A stretch of DNA of 14,962 nt from Spirochaetales bacterium (GTDB lineage Bacteria > Spirochaetota > Spirochaetia > SPDA01): the NCBI GenBank assembly GCA_004525155.1, contig SPDA01000010.1, forward strand, positions 1 through 14,962. Reading direction: 5' to 3'. The notes beneath the pieces were generated by a model. It was not told where the DNA came from, did not search any database, and saw nothing but the letters and a program-made list of their open reading frames with translations. The position numbers were made by a program, and so were the translations under genes. Shown one piece after another: positions 14,614 to 14,962 of the stretch. Position 1 is the first letter of the stretch. The number at the start of each line of letters is the position of its first letter.

Positions 14614-14962
14614 TAAAAAGAAATACGCCCATAACAACTGCATGAAACGCAATACCCAGCAGCAGGACCACGCCGAGAGACATGGCCGTCAGCAGACCTG
14701 CGGCCATGGTCTTCAGGAACAGAGAGAACGAATCGCTCAGATTGAAAAGGGTGTAATAGAATACCGGAATCGACAGCAGGGCCGGAACCAGTTTTATTTT
14801 TTCCTTTACCTTTCCTTTCATGCCAAGATAGAAGAATACCAGTGAAAGCATGAAAAGGGAGAAGGGAGCAAGTATGCGGTCAGCCAGTTCGATTTCGGCG
14901 TCGATGCCGGCAAGGCCGTAACGGGGAAACTCCTTCCTCATCCTGTTCAGCGTCGGTATGGA
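14594..14962 (-). CDS. C-terminal part of an integral membrane protein, possibly LptF/LptG-like
   Basis: The frame is open to the window's right edge, so the start lies outside; 122 residues are visible, including seven upstream of the Met at 14941. It begins with a soluble, charged stretch, then [10 protein letters not shown] leading into three or four hydrophobic helices separated by a Lys-rich loop, with a short tail. The Glu-x-x-x-Arg-x-x-x-Pro entry into a helix ending Leu-Gly resembles the C-terminal half of LptF/LptG permeases, which extract lipopolysaccharide from the inner membrane, but the match is loose and this is a tentative family suggestion. Its last 20 bases overlap the end of murA tail to tail. 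Confidence 0.6.
   Translation of the reverse strand, partial: SIPTLNRMRKEFPRYGLAGIDAEIELADRILAPFSLFMLSLVFFYLGMKGKVKEKIKLVPALLSIPVFYYTLFNLSDSFSLFLKTMAAGLLTAMSLGVVLLLGIAFHAVVMGVFLFISLRHV

Noticed and set aside
1..14962. tRNA or rRNA genes, CRISPR arrays, insertion sequences, phage genes, attachment sites
   Set aside because: I saw no cloverleaf-like segment, spaced repeats, transposase or integrase motif, or terminal inverted repeats; intergenic space is very small apart from 2772-2945.

Overview
The window is about 15 kb of ordinary-density bacterial chromosome from a probably Gram-negative (diderm) organism whose phylum I cannot assign. The pointers to a Gram-negative cell are a sodium-pumping NADH:quinone reductase (Nqr) operon, a lipoprotein-type CapA protein and a possible LptF/LptG-like membrane protein at the right edge. 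I see no tRNA, rRNA, CRISPR array, insertion sequence or phage gene. GC content looks close to even throughout, by eye only.

Layout. (1) Bases 1-2771, plus strand: the 3' end of a polyprenyl diphosphate synthase gene that lacks the usual segment after its second aspartate motif. It is followed 17 bases later by a three-part fusion protein: histidine-kinase core, coenzyme A disulfide reductase-like flavoprotein, and a rhodanese domain whose catalytic cysteine is serine. A strong terminator starts at the fusion's stop codon. (2) Bases 2852-10693, plus strand: a perfect-consensus sigma-70-type promoter drives a tightly packed nine-gene operon. It encodes NqrA-NqrF, a 151-residue cysteine-free helical protein resembling a degenerate rubrerythrin, a six-helix membrane histidine kinase, and a stand-alone receiver. 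NqrA is unusual in keeping two complete RnfC-type [4Fe-4S] cysteine motifs. (3) Bases 10715-13302, minus strand: a CapA-family lipoprotein followed by a MATE efflux transporter, converging on the Nqr operon. (4) Bases 13333-14613, plus strand: murA, divergent from capA, with Asp in place of the catalytic Cys. (5) Bases 14594-14962, minus strand: the C-terminal part of a membrane protein running off the window.

How the genes may work together. The Nqr complex would take electrons from NADH through NqrF to quinone while pumping Na+. The prenyl synthase upstream could supply the quinone tail, but this is inference. Two kinase-containing proteins flank the respiratory genes. One has a redox flavoenzyme where a sensor would normally be, the other is membrane-embedded and co-transcribed with nqr, and only one receiver is present. 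The most interesting reading is a redox-sensing phosphorelay around a hybrid Nqr/Rnf-like complex: a flavoprotein fused to a kinase, an NqrA with retained iron-sulfur clusters, a degenerate ferritin-like partner and an output-less receiver. MurA Asp117 predicts intrinsic fosfomycin insensitivity.
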